In this document: positions 35,111 through 45,252 of the stretch, one piece after another
Position numbering within the stretch: the first letter of the stretch is position 1
Layout of the letters: each line of letters starts with the position of its first letter
Assembly (NCBI GenBank): GCA_051418055.1
Contig: JBPRGH010000044.1
Coordinates: 5,662 to 69,661, forward strand
Reading direction: 5' to 3'
From: JBPRGH01 sp051418055
GTDB taxonomy: Bacteria > Bacteroidota > Bacteroidia > Cytophagales > Cyclobacteriaceae
DNA: 64,000 bases
The notes under the pieces: model-generated
Database searches by the model: none
Seen by the model: the letters and a program-made list of their open reading frames with translations, nothing else
Told to the model about the DNA's origin: nothing
Translations under genes and position numbers: made by a program

Positions 35111-37300
35111 CTATGCTACAGGAAGGGTAAATTTAAAAGTAATTCCTTTGTCATCATTGCGTTCTGCCCATATTTCCCCATCATGCTGCTCTATTATTTC
35201 CCTGGAAATAAATAGGCCAACACCCAGTCCTGAGCTTAAAGCATTATCCTTTATTCTATAGAAACGATCAAAAACAGCAGAGAGTTTATTTTGAGGTATC
35301 CCTTTGCCTTCATCGGAAACTTCTATAAGCAACTTATCTTTCTGTTTTTTCAGGTTAATATATATCGGGGAATTAGGCGCATATTTTAAGGAATTAGATA
35401 TTAAATTATCCAAAACCTGTTCCAGCCTAAAAGCGTTCCCCCAGGTCTTAAATATTTTAGCTGTTGTATTAAAAATAAATTCCCTTTTCGGATAAAGTTG
35501 CTGATAATTCTTAATTATATCATTTACAAACTTCCTGAAATTTATTTCTTCTTTATGGAAATCGGCAATTTTTCCGGATTCAACGTTACTCAGGTTTAAA
35601 AGATCATTAACAAGCCTGTTGATCCTGTAAGTTGAATTTAGTGATTTTCCCAGATAAAATTTCAGGTTGTGATACTGGCTTTTTTCTAAAGCATCTTCCA
35701 TTAACTGTAGATAGCCGGTTAATGAGGTTAAAGGGGTTCGGAGTTCGTGACTTGCTACATTTAAAAATTCCCCTTTGTTATATTCAAGCATCTTTTGTTC
35801 ATGAATATTTGTAGCAGTCCCTATCCAGTAATCTATTTTTTTCTCGCTATTTTTGACAGGTAGCGCTTTGATAAGATGCCAGCAGTAGGTATTGTCTTCA
35901 GCATTCAGAAACCGTGCTTCTACTTCCAGGTCCTCCAGTGTTTCAATGGATTTATTGAACTCCTTCATAGTTTCTTCAATGTCTTCAGGGTGCAGTACTT
36001 TCTTCCAACCGTCACCTAAAGCTTCATCAGGGTTCTGCCCGGTATAATTATACCATCTTTTGTTAAAGTAATCCATTTCTCCATCCGGATCCGCAGTCCA
36101 GGCCATTTGTGGAAGTGATTCTATGATCTCATCAAGATGTGATACTTCTTTTTTTAAGCTTTCTGTCAGCTGGTGCTGAGACATATATTCTTCATGAACA
36201 TCAATTCCGCTACCGACCCATTTAATGATCTTATTATTTTTATTTTTTACAGGTAAAAATTTAAAGTTGAACCACCTGTAAGTGCCATCTCTGTGTTTTA
36301 ACCTGAAATCAGAAACAAAAGTAGTTCCGGTGCTTATACTATGTTCTCTTTGTTTTAGTACACGTTGGCGGTCTTCGGGATGGACAAATGTTACCCATTG
36401 TGATTTAATTTGCTCCGATGAATATCCGCTGTATGCCATTACCTTACTATTGGCATATACCAGTTCTCCTTCTGCATCAGCTGTTATCAGCATGTAGGGA
36501 AGCTTTTCAATTAATATATGAAGCTCCTCACTTTGCTGTTTTATAAGCCGGTCTTTGGTATATGATTCAGAAACATCAATAGCAATGCTGAGGATCTGTT
36601 TCTGACCATATATATTTTTACCCAAAGGGGCTGTAAAAAAATGAAATGTTTTTATTTCACCTGATTTTACCCTTACTTCAAATGTTCCGTCATCTACCCG
36701 GCTGGTTATCCCAAAAAGCTTTTTTATAAGGTTATAAATATCCGTGGCTTTATCTTGGTAAGCTTTATTGACCCAATCATCAATGGTAGAAAGATCATTT
36801 TCCGTATAACCGGTAATTTCCTTAAAAGTGTTATTTATAAACGTAATATTCTCATCCTGGGTAAGGATAAGAACAGGTACTGGTATGGCGTTTAAAATAT
36901 TCTTTATTTCGCTTTTAATATCAAGATGATCATAGGCCTTTACTTCTTCAATAACCTGATGGACCAGGAAATATGTCTCTTCATCTAATGCTGTTCCTTT
37001 AACCTTTACCCATATGAATTTCTGTCCTCGTTCAAGAGGGTATATCAGTTCAATATCATCAGCATTTTTATATGCCTGGGTAAGTTTTTCTTTAATTCTT
37101 TCTTTATGGACAGGCGGTATTTTATTGAAGTAATCTTCAACTGTTAATGATAAATCATTGACATTGAAAATATCATGAAGTATGCCACTGATATTCCCGG
37201 AATCTAAAGCCCGGTCTACTGTAAATGCCCCAGACCCAGTCATAGACATCAACCGATGGTATTTGTCATGTGAAGAGATCTTACCTGGATTCTGGCTCAT
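35111..37300 (-). CDS. Multi-PAS sensor histidine kinase
   Basis: The 729-residue soluble kinase has four PAS/PAC units (about 10-120, 130-255, 260-385 and 390-510; for example LIEKLPYMLITADAEGELVYANS and HRDGTYRWFNFKFLPVKNKN), a HisKA domain with ASHELRTPLTSLTGYLQLM (about 515) and a HATPase domain (NLISNSLKYAP, DEGKGIPQNKLSAVFDRF, GLGVGLFISREI). No membrane segment or partner regulator is seen. It lies 45 bases downstream of nothing on its strand and 45 bases before the GNAT-nitrilase gene, so the two may be co-transcribed. Confidence 0.9.
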   Translation of the reverse strand: MSQNPGKISSHDKYHRLMSMTGSGAFTVDRALDSGNISGILHDIFNVNDLSLTVEDYFNKIPPVHKERIKEKLTQAYKNADDIELIYPLERGQKFIWVKVKGTALDEETYFLVHQVIEEVKAYDHLDIKSEIKNILNAIPVPVLILTQDENITFINNTFKEITGYTENDLSTIDDWVNKAYQDKATDIYNLIKKLFGITSRVDDGTFEVRVKSGEIKTFHFFTAPLGKNIYGQKQILSIAIDVSESYTKDRLIKQQSEELHILIEKLPYMLITADAEGELVYANSKVMAYSGYSSEQIKSQWVTFVHPEDRQRVLKQREHSISTGTTFVSDFRLKHRDGTYRWFNFKFLPVKNKNNKIIKWVGSGIDVHEEYMSQHQLTESLKKEVSHLDEIIESLPQMAWTADPDGEMDYFNKRWYNYTGQNPDEALGDGWKKVLHPEDIEETMKEFNKSIETLEDLEVEARFLNAEDNTYCWHLIKALPVKNSEKKIDYWIGTATNIHEQKMLEYNKGEFLNVASHELRTPLTSLTGYLQLMEDALEKSQYHNLKFYLGKSLNSTYRINRLVNDLLNLSNVESGKIADFHKEEINFRKFVNDIIKNYQQLYPKREFIFNTTAKIFKTWGNAFRLEQVLDNLISNSLKYAPNSPIYINLKKQKDKLLIEVSDEGKGIPQNKLSAVFDRFYRIKDNALSSGLGVGLFISREIIEQHDGEIWAERNDDKGITFKFTLPVA

Positions 37301-37440
37301 GGGAAAATTTACAGATTAAAAAATTAAATAAATATACTTTGTCTTAATCCACAACAGTTTCAAATCATCAATGTTCACTGATTGGAAGACTAAAAATTAA
37401 TAATTCGAAATCGTTTTCATTGGCCTGATTAACCATATAC

Positions 37441-37478
37441 AAAAAAGGCTCCAATGTCTTTACATTGAAGCCTTTTTT
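37441..37478 (-). terminator. Terminator after the M16 peptidase gene
   Basis: AAAAAAGGCTCCAATGT pairs with ACATTGAAGCCTTTTTT (one mismatch) around a four-base loop; the flanks give a T run on the minus strand. Confidence 0.85.
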
Positions 37479-37497
37479 ATTCAGATTTATAAATTCA

Positions 37498-40368
37498 CTA
37501 TTTCATGGAAATTGGCGTTACCACAGGGTTGCCATCCTTATCAACAAGGACAGGGTTTCCGGCACCTTCTACTTTTAAACGTTCGAGCTGTGTAGCCTTA
37601 TCTCCAACAACTACATATACCATAGTTCCCAGGTCCATGTACTTATTAACAAGCTCCTGTACTTGTTCTTTAGTCATACCTTGCAGTACTTTCTGCTCCT
37701 GGTCTATATAGTCTAAAGAACGGTTATAAGTGCTTATGTTTTGTAGTATTCCAACCAGGCTACCAAGTGTTTCAAACTTCCGGGTATTCTGCTTTATTAA
37801 GGCAGTTTTTGTCTTCTCCAGGTCATCTTCTGTATATGTTGCAGCATAATTCCCGATCACTTCCTTAAAAGTCTCCATGGATTCGGCTGTTACATTTGAC
37901 CTTACACTTGATGAAGCTATCCACGGGGCCTTCTCATTGCTGTTTCGCAGATATGAATAAGCACCATATGTATAGCCTTTTTCTTCTCTAAGGATCTGGA
38001 AAAGGCGTCCTCCCGAACCGGAACCTAACCGGTAATTTGCAACATCCAGTTTATAATGGTCTTTATGGCTTGTAGGTACTGTAAGCCTTCCGATCATTAT
38101 TGCAGATTGTTTGGCATCCGGAATGTCAACAAAATAAAGTTGCGGGCTTGAAGGGGCATCAGGAGCATCATAAGAAGGTATCTCTACTTCCTTAGCTGCC
38201 CAGCCTTCTTCTAACCCTGCAAGGGAAGCTTTAGCCTGATCTTTTGGAATATTTCCGGCTATATGAAAGCTTGCTATGGAAGGTGAAAAATACTTCTCGT
38301 AGTATGCCTTCATATCATCAATAGTGATTGATTCAAGAGATTCCTCTGTACCAATACTTGGTTTTGCTAAAATATGCTCCGATCCATAAACCATTTTATT
38401 GAAAACATTACTTGCCAATGCATTAGGATTTGCATTCATTTGCTGAATTCGGTTTATCGTGCTTTTTTTAATGCGGTCAAACTCTTTTTCATCCCAGCGA
38501 GGCTCCAGAAGCATTTCTCTTACCAGGTCAAGGGTTGCCTGATAGTTTCTTGATAAAGTATTTCCTGAAACGGTAATATACTCATCACTGGTGTACATGC
38601 TGATATTGGCACCTAATTGGCCGATAGCATCTTCCAACTCTTCAGGAGTTTTGGTTTTCGTACCTTCCATCATAAGATCGGTGATCATATAGGCAACACC
38701 AACTTTTTCAGGGTTATCAGCCATATGGCCGCCTTTAATACGAATACTGAAGTTAACCAGCGGAAGCTCATTTGCTTCAATGCCATAAACATTCATTCCA
38801 TTGCTAAGGCTGCTTGTCCAGATAACAGGAGGATTCAATAAAGGAGCTTCACCAAATTCAGGCTCTACAGAACGATCAAATGAGCTTGGTGTTTTCACTA
38901 TCTCCTCCTGAGGCTCCTGATCTATCATTGCAGTTTCCGTATGAGCGGTTATTTCTTCCTCTTTTATATCTGCTTTTTTTGCATTAGAAAGAGCAAGCTC
39001 TGCGTTTCCTTTGGGAACAAAGCTGGTTACAATATATGGCTGGTTTTTGATATACTTATTGTAAGCCGCCATTACATCTTGAGTAGTTACTGCTTTTATA
39101 TTGGCAATATCTTCTTTGATAAAATCAGGGCTTCCGGCATATTCATTGTAGAAACCAAGTTGGAAAGCTTTTCCTAAAACGCTACTTATGCCATTATAAA
39201 ATCCTGTTTCCAATCCTGCTTTTATTCTATCAAGGTCTTTTTGATTTACACCTTCTTCTTCGAATTTTGCAAAAGCTTCAAAAATTGCTGCCTTTACAGT
39301 ATCAAGGTCCACACCCTGATTTGCACGCACACGAATGCCAAATGTTCCTGCCAACTCCTGTGAGCTGTTATATGCGGAAGCATTCGGAGCTAATTCTTTA
39401 TTTTCTACTATAACTTTGTATAAAGGAGCACGCTTTCCGTCTGAAAGGATTTGACCTAATGCATTAAGTGTCCAGCTGTCTTCATGGTACTGTTCTACCG
39501 TAGGGTAAGTCATTGTTAGCTCAGGCAGCTTTGCGAAATTATCTTCATGATAAATAGAGATAACAGAATCAAGCTTAACTGGCTGAGGGTCCATTGGCGT
39601 ATCAACACCCCTTGAAGGAATTTCTCCAAAATATTTTTTAACCAGTTCCTGAGTTTTTTCTTTATCAAAATCACCCGCAATTACTAAAGTTGCATTATTA
39701 GGTCCATAATACTGCTCATAAAACTCCTTAACATCTTCAAGAGTAGCATTTTGGAGGTCTTCCAATTCCCCTATTGTAAGCCAATTGTAAGGGTGGTTTG
39801 AAGGATATAGTGATTTACTTATCACAGCTCTTGTATGCCCGTATGGGCGATTGTCATAATTCTGGCGTTTTTCATTTTTCACCACTGGTTTTTCACCTTC
39901 AAGACTGGCTGTGGTAACTGAATTAATAAAATAACCCATGCGGTCAGATTCCATCCACATTACTTTTTCAAGTGCATCTTTAGGTACCACTTCATAATAA
40001 ACTGTGTAATCCGAGGAGGTGCCGCCATTAAAGGTTCCGCCCCATTCATTGATGTTTTTGAAGAAGCCTCCATCAGGAACGTTTTCAGAGCGCTGGAACA
40101 GCATATGTTCAAAGAAGTGCGCAAATCCAGTCCGGCCAGGCTTTTCACGGTTTGAGCCTGCATGGACAACAATAGCTACAGCTACAATAGGATCTGATTT
40201 ATCCTGATGTAGAATTACATCAAGTCCGTTTTCAAGCGTCACCTTTTCATAGTCCACATTCAATTCCTGTGAACCGGACGCTGACTCTTCATTATCTTTT
40301 ATGTTGCAGGAAGAGATGATTATTAAGCCTGCAAAAAACAGGCTAAATACTTTTAGTGTTTGTATCAT
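37498..40368 (-). CDS. M16 family metallopeptidase lipoprotein, two M16 units
   Basis: The 956-residue protein has a lipoprotein signal ending ISSC (Cys21), then two M16 halves. The first (about 35-500) has the inverted zinc motif HFFEH (84-88) and the distal Glu in NEKRQ region; the second (about 515-945) begins TSSLSNGMNVYGIEANELP and lacks HxxEH, as is normal for the inactive half, and carries the R/Y motif GSGSGGRLFQILREEKGYTYGAYSY (in parts). Such enzymes degrade peptides in the periplasm. It has its own terminator. Confidence 0.92.
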   Translation of the reverse strand: MIQTLKVFSLFFAGLIIISSCNIKDNEESASGSQELNVDYEKVTLENGLDVILHQDKSDPIVAVAIVVHAGSNREKPGRTGFAHFFEHMLFQRSENVPDGGFFKNINEWGGTFNGGTSSDYTVYYEVVPKDALEKVMWMESDRMGYFINSVTTASLEGEKPVVKNEKRQNYDNRPYGHTRAVISKSLYPSNHPYNWLTIGELEDLQNATLEDVKEFYEQYYGPNNATLVIAGDFDKEKTQELVKKYFGEIPSRGVDTPMDPQPVKLDSVISIYHEDNFAKLPELTMTYPTVEQYHEDSWTLNALGQILSDGKRAPLYKVIVENKELAPNASAYNSSQELAGTFGIRVRANQGVDLDTVKAAIFEAFAKFEEEGVNQKDLDRIKAGLETGFYNGISSVLGKAFQLGFYNEYAGSPDFIKEDIANIKAVTTQDVMAAYNKYIKNQPYIVTSFVPKGNAELALSNAKKADIKEEEITAHTETAMIDQEPQEEIVKTPSSFDRSVEPEFGEAPLLNPPVIWTSSLSNGMNVYGIEANELPLVNFSIRIKGGHMADNPEKVGVAYMITDLMMEGTKTKTPEELEDAIGQLGANISMYTSDEYITVSGNTLSRNYQATLDLVREMLLEPRWDEKEFDRIKKSTINRIQQMNANPNALASNVFNKMVYGSEHILAKPSIGTEESLESITIDDMKAYYEKYFSPSIASFHIAGNIPKDQAKASLAGLEEGWAAKEVEIPSYDAPDAPSSPQLYFVDIPDAKQSAIMIGRLTVPTSHKDHYKLDVANYRLGSGSGGRLFQILREEKGYTYGAYSYLRNSNEKAPWIASSSVRSNVTAESMETFKEVIGNYAATYTEDDLEKTKTALIKQNTRKFETLGSLVGILQNISTYNRSLDYIDQEQKVLQGMTKEQVQELVNKYMDLGTMVYVVVGDKATQLERLKVEGAGNPVLVDKDGNPVVTPISMK

Positions 40369-40464
40369 TGTTTTTTAGTTGGTAATTAAAACGAATATAA
40401 GGTTATAATTAACAATATTTAAGAAATTTATGACTAGTGGAGGATTTTAACACTTAATGGATCA

Positions 40465-43455
40465 ATGACACAATATATAAAAATATATTTTGCTGTAATA
40501 GTTATCATCTGTGCTGTTTCATCGGTAAAGGGACAAATGGTATTTGATAATGCACCTCCATCGATAGACTGGCGGCAGCTGAGAACACCTCACTTTAAAA
40601 TTATTTATCCTGCAAATTTTGAGGACAATGCCCAAAAGTTGGCAAATAAGCTGGAAGCCATCTATCAGCCGGCTTCTGCTACTTTAAACACTTCACCAAA
40701 ACCTATTCCCATAATTTTACAAAACAGAAATTCAGTATCTAATGGATTTGTAACACTTTCTCCAAGAAGATCAGAGTTTTTCACTATGCCTCCCCAGGAC
40801 TACAATTTCTTAGGTACCAACACCTGGCTTGATCTTTTGGCGGTTCATGAGTACCGGCATATAGTGCAATTTGATAAAAGTAAAACAGGTGTAACTAAAA
40901 TTGCACGATATTTATTTGGCGAAAATGGCCAGGCAGCATTGGCTGTAGCAGCAGCACCAAGATGGTTTTGGGAGGGTGATGCTACTCTAACGGAAACCTT
41001 ATTTACTCCCAGCGGAAGAGGTAGGATACCAGACTTTAACCGTGTATACAGAACAAATTTACTGGCCAAAAAAGATTACACCTATACAAAACAACACTTG
41101 CAGTCGTACAAAGATATGATCCCGAACCATTACGTTTTAGGATATAACTATGTTACTCACTTAAGAAGAAGAACAAATGACCCGGAAATATGGGAAAAAG
41201 TTTCAGAAAGGTCCTTTAAACTACCTGTTATTCCGGCAAGGTTTTCTTCCTCATTAAAAAAATATACAGGACAAAATATAGTCAAAAATTACAATCTGAT
41301 GCAGGATGAGCTTGAGGAGCTGTGGACGACACAAATGGAAGTTCTGGATCCCGAGGAGTATGAACTTTTGCTGGATGCACCTAAAGTATTTACCGGTTAT
41401 CATTATCCGCAGCTATTAGAGAACGGAAATATAGTTGCATTAAGAAATGGGTTGGGAGACGCGGATCATTTTGTGATACTGGATAGCACAGGTAAAGAGC
41501 TGAAGAGGTATTTTCCGGGAGTATATAATAATTCAGGATTTCTTTCTGTTTCTCGGAACCGGCTGGTGTGGAATGAAATATTTGTAGATGTCAGATATCA
41601 AAAAGAAAGTTCTTCAGTAATAAAGACATATAATTTTGAAGATGGTAATGTTCGTACCTTAACTACTAACAGCAGATATACAGGGGCAGCAGTATCCCCT
41701 GACGGATATAAGATTGTTACCAGCCTTACAACTGAAGGCCAGGAGCATTTTCTTGTTGTCCTCGATTATTACACAGGGGAGGAAATAAAAAGATTCGCCA
41801 CAGCTGACAACAGCTATTTAAGTATGGCAAGGTTTTCTAACAATGGGAAGAGGATCGTTTCACTTCTTACCAATCAAGAGGGAAAAAGTGTAGTGGCTTT
41901 TGATTATGAAACAGGGCAGGCTGAAATATTATTACCAATGGGACATGAAAATGTAGGGCATCCTGTTTTATATGGTAACTATCTGTTTTTCAATTCTCCG
42001 GTTAATGGCATTGATAATATTCATGTACTGGATCTTACCACCAATCAACGTTACCAGGTTACAAACAGTAGGTACGGAGCTTATAACCCCGACATTGATA
42101 CTGTTAACCGGGTGATCTACTTTAATGATTTCCAGCCTATGGGTATGAATATTGCCAAAATTGATTTTGATCCTTCGCAATGGATACCTCTTGAGGAGGC
42201 TCCGGTGGCAAGGGTAAATTTATACGAGCCCCTGCTGGAGCAGGAAAATATGCAGCAGCTAAATGAAGAGGGGGAGCAGAAGGTTTATGCTACGGAAGAT
42301 TATCATTCTATACTGAATATCATTAACCCTCACAGTTGGGGGCCTCTTGCTACATCCGATCTTAATTCTGTAGATATAGGTGTTTATTCTGATGATATAC
42401 TAAGAACTACCGGCATTGGAGCCGGATATGAATATAATATTAATGATAACAGCGGATTTTATTTTGCAGAGATAACTTATCAGGGATTACTGCCCATCTT
42501 TGATTTCAGAGTGGAAAAAGGTAGCCGCATAAGTACTATTGATATTAATGATCAGGAGCTGGATTATAAATGGGATGAAACTACCTATTTATCCGGAATA
42601 AGGATCCCGCTGACGCTTACAAGGTCAAAATTTCATTCTCGAATGGAGGTAGGTTATAATCTTGGTATTCGACAGATCTCTAATTACGACAACCCTGTTT
42701 TACCAGAGTTAAATGGTTTACCTAATCGAATATTACCCATTTCAGATTCACTGGCTTTTTTTCTCAGAAGTGAGGTGGATAATGGTACCCTTAAATTCGG
42801 AAATATTAATTTCTTTTACTATCTGCTACACAAACGTAGCTTAAGGGATCTTAATAGCCGGTGGGGAGCAGTTATTAATGTTGAACATTTTAATACTATT
42901 GATCAAAATGACAATGATTTTAATGGACGGTTACTGGCTTTCAGAGGTACGGCTTACTTTCCATCCCCCGTGTTTTTGATAAACAGGGATATATTTAAGC
43001 ACCATAGTTTATTTTTCAGGTACAATTATCAGGAGAGGGAAGATGAACTATCGCAGGACCTGTATTTCTTCAGGAACCGTATCTTTATGCCCAGAGGTTA
43101 TTCATTTCCGTCCCATTCAACCTTTCATTCTTTTTCGGCCAATTATAAATTTCCATTTTTGTATCCTGACTTAGAGATTGGTCCTGTGTTATATATTAAA
43201 CGCGCCAAGCTCAATCTTTTTTATGATTATGGCTATGGTACCGGAAAGAATTATTTTGTGCAATATGAACCGCCTGTTGGCAGAGTCTTTTTTTCTGACC
43301 TGACGAGTACATATAGCTCTATAGGAACAGAGTTAACATTTGATATTAATGTATTGAGATTTCCTGTTGAAATTGATCTTGGAGTGCGATATAGCTATAC
43401 TTTAGATGAGAAAGAATCACGGTTTGAGTTCCTTCTTATGAACATAGGTTTTTAA
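40465..43455 (+). CDS. Predicted outer-membrane gluzincin-like metalloprotease with propeller and barrel
   Basis: The 996-residue protein has a signal peptide (about 1-23), a peptidase-MA-like domain (about 30-310) with HEYRH (128-132) and a downstream WFWEGDA (Glu170) plus Glu177 as likely third ligand. A TolB-like beta-propeller follows (about 320-590: YRHIV-free repeats such as AAVSPDGYKIVTSLTT and SMARFSNNGKRIVSLLTN), then a C-terminal outer-membrane beta region (about 640-996, ending FEFLLMNIGF). The metal motif and order suggest a zinc peptidase held at the outer membrane. I know of no characterised member of this three-part design. No operon partner is evident. Confidence 0.7.
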   Translation: MTQYIKIYFAVIVIICAVSSVKGQMVFDNAPPSIDWRQLRTPHFKIIYPANFEDNAQKLANKLEAIYQPASATLNTSPKPIPIILQNRNSVSNGFVTLSPRRSEFFTMPPQDYNFLGTNTWLDLLAVHEYRHIVQFDKSKTGVTKIARYLFGENGQAALAVAAAPRWFWEGDATLTETLFTPSGRGRIPDFNRVYRTNLLAKKDYTYTKQHLQSYKDMIPNHYVLGYNYVTHLRRRTNDPEIWEKVSERSFKLPVIPARFSSSLKKYTGQNIVKNYNLMQDELEELWTTQMEVLDPEEYELLLDAPKVFTGYHYPQLLENGNIVALRNGLGDADHFVILDSTGKELKRYFPGVYNNSGFLSVSRNRLVWNEIFVDVRYQKESSSVIKTYNFEDGNVRTLTTNSRYTGAAVSPDGYKIVTSLTTEGQEHFLVVLDYYTGEEIKRFATADNSYLSMARFSNNGKRIVSLLTNQEGKSVVAFDYETGQAEILLPMGHENVGHPVLYGNYLFFNSPVNGIDNIHVLDLTTNQRYQVTNSRYGAYNPDIDTVNRVIYFNDFQPMGMNIAKIDFDPSQWIPLEEAPVARVNLYEPLLEQENMQQLNEEGEQKVYATEDYHSILNIINPHSWGPLATSDLNSVDIGVYSDDILRTTGIGAGYEYNINDNSGFYFAEITYQGLLPIFDFRVEKGSRISTIDINDQELDYKWDETTYLSGIRIPLTLTRSKFHSRMEVGYNLGIRQISNYDNPVLPELNGLPNRILPISDSLAFFLRSEVDNGTLKFGNINFFYYLLHKRSLRDLNSRWGAVINVEHFNTIDQNDNDFNGRLLAFRGTAYFPSPVFLINRDIFKHHSLFFRYNYQEREDELSQDLYFFRNRIFMPRGYSFPSHSTFHSFSANYKFPFLYPDLEIGPVLYIKRAKLNLFYDYGYGTGKNYFVQYEPPVGRVFFSDLTSTYSSIGTELTFDINVLRFPVEIDLGVRYSYTLDEKESRFEFLLMNIGF

Positions 43456-43481
43456 TACCTGTTAATTTGAAAATCAAATAT

Positions 43482-43512
43482 TTGAATATCGGGCAATTAA
43501 GGTCTAATTTTG
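43482..43512 (+). promoter_or_regulatory. Bacteroidota promoter of pdhC
   Basis: TTG at 43482-43484, a 20-base spacer and TAATTTTG at 43505-43512 match the consensus. The predicted start of transcription is about 16 bases before the ATG at 43535. Confidence 0.6.
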
Positions 43513-43534
43513 ACGCCTAAAATAAAATGATAAT

Positions 43535-45172
43535 ATGGCTGAAGTAATAAAGATGCCGAAAATGAGTGACACCATGGAAGAAGGTGTCATTGCTTCCTGG
43601 CTTGTAAAAGAAGGTGATAAAGTAAGTTCTGGGGATATCCTTGCAGAAGTAGAAACTGATAAAGCCACCATGGAGCTGGAATCTTACGAAGACGGCACTA
43701 TTTTATATATTGGACCTAAAGAAGGCGATGCTGTCCCAATTGATGGTGTCATAGCTATTATTGGTGAAAAAGGAGAGGATTATAAGAGCCTTTTAGAGCA
43801 GGAGAAGGGTGGAGGAGAGAAAAAAGCCGAAGCTAAGGAAGAGAAACCTGCAGCTAAAGAAGAATCTGCCGAAGATATTGATACTTCTGATATAAATGCT
43901 TCTGTTATCACCATGCCAAAGATGAGTGATACAATGACAGAAGGTACTATTGCCTCATGGTTGAAAAAAGAAGGAGACAAGGTGAGCTCTGGTGATATTC
44001 TCGCAGAAGTAGAGACTGATAAAGCTACAATGGAGCTCGAGGCTTATGAGGATGGTACGCTACTATATATAGGACCTAAAGAAGGCGAAGCTGTTCCTAT
44101 TGATGGTGTGATTGCCATTATCGGTGAAAAAGGAGCAGATTATCAGAAATTATTAAAGGCTCATGAGCAAAAGGCTGCCAGTGAGGATAAAGAAGAAAAA
44201 GAAGAAGAGCAGGAAGTTGTAAAAGAAGAGGCTAAAGAAGTTGTAACAAGTTCTGTTAAAGGTGAGAATGAAGAAGCTACACAAACTGAAGAAGGTCGTG
44301 TAAAAGCTTCTCCACTGGCCCGCAAAATGGCTGAAGAGCTTGGTTATGATATTTCTAAAATAAAAGGTAGCGGAGATCATGGTAGAATAGTAAAGAGAGA
44401 TGTTGAGGAATATAAACCTGCTGCCGAAGCCCCTGCGGCAAAAGAAGACAAAGGTGCAGCGCCTGTTCAGATCCCTCAGGTAGTAGGAGAAGAGCAGTAC
44501 GAGGAGAAGAATATTTCCCAGATGCGTAAAACAATTGCTAAACGGCTGGCGGAAAGTAAATATTCTGCTCCTCATTTCTACCTGACCATGGAAATTGATA
44601 TGGATAAAGCAATAGAGGCACGCAAGTCCATGAATGAATTCAGTCCTGTAAAACTGTCGTTTAATGATCTGGTAATTAAAGCTTGTGCTGTTGCATTACG
44701 TCAGCATCCGAAAGTCAACTCCAGCTGGCGCGGTGATAAGATACGCTACAATAAACATGTACATATAGGTGTTGCCGTAGCCGTAGAGGAGGGTTTGTTA
44801 GTTCCTGTAGTGAGATTTGCCGATAACAAATCACTTAGCCATATTTCTGCTGAAGTGAAGCAGTTGGGTGAGAAAGCAAAAAATAAGCAATTACAGCCTA
44901 GTGAATGGGAAGGCAATACCTTTACCATCAGTAACCTGGGAATGTTTGGTATTGAAGAATTTACGGCTATTATTAATCCGCCGGATTCTTGTATCCTGGC
45001 TGTAGGGGGGATAAAAGAAACTCCTGTAGTGAAGAATGGGCAGGTTGTACCGGGTAACCGCATGAAAGTTACCCTTTCCTGTGATCACAGGGTAGTTGAT
45101 GGGGCCTCAGGGGCTGCCTTCCTTCAGACAGTAAAAAATCTATTGGAAGAACCGGTAAGGATCCTGGTTTGA
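43535..45172 (+). CDS. pdhC: Pyruvate dehydrogenase E2, dihydrolipoamide acetyltransferase with two lipoyl domains
   Basis: The 545-residue E2 carries two lipoyl domains (about 2-78 and 124-200), each with ETDKATMELE, so Lys43 and Lys163 would be lipoylated. Ala/Glu/Lys-rich linkers join them to an E1/E3-binding domain (about 260-295, ASPLARKMAEELGYDISKIKG) and the acetyltransferase core (about 325-545) with the catalytic SCDHRVVDGA. The two lipoyl domains are nearly identical as protein. It transfers acetyl groups to CoA in the pyruvate dehydrogenase complex. E1 and E3 genes are not nearby. hslV follows after 80 bases. Confidence 0.93.
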   Translation: MAEVIKMPKMSDTMEEGVIASWLVKEGDKVSSGDILAEVETDKATMELESYEDGTILYIGPKEGDAVPIDGVIAIIGEKGEDYKSLLEQEKGGGEKKAEAKEEKPAAKEESAEDIDTSDINASVITMPKMSDTMTEGTIASWLKKEGDKVSSGDILAEVETDKATMELEAYEDGTLLYIGPKEGEAVPIDGVIAIIGEKGADYQKLLKAHEQKAASEDKEEKEEEQEVVKEEAKEVVTSSVKGENEEATQTEEGRVKASPLARKMAEELGYDISKIKGSGDHGRIVKRDVEEYKPAAEAPAAKEDKGAAPVQIPQVVGEEQYEEKNISQMRKTIAKRLAESKYSAPHFYLTMEIDMDKAIEARKSMNEFSPVKLSFNDLVIKACAVALRQHPKVNSSWRGDKIRYNKHVHIGVAVAVEEGLLVPVVRFADNKSLSHISAEVKQLGEKAKNKQLQPSEWEGNTFTISNLGMFGIEEFTAIINPPDSCILAVGGIKETPVVKNGQVVPGNRMKVTLSCDHRVVDGASGAAFLQTVKNLLEEPVRILV

Positions 45173-45189
45173 TATAATCAGAATAAACA

Positions 45190-45217
45190 ATCCTTCTCTG
45201 AAAATTCAGGGGAGGAT
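45190..45217 (+). other. Hairpin between pdhC and hslV
   Basis: ATCCTTCTCTGA pairs with TCAGGGGAGGAT (two G-U pairs) around AAAT. No T tract follows, so it may stabilise the pdhC message or only partly terminate. Confidence 0.45.
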
Positions 45218-45252
45218 AATTGTCTTCCAATAAGAATAATTAGTTAATTAGA

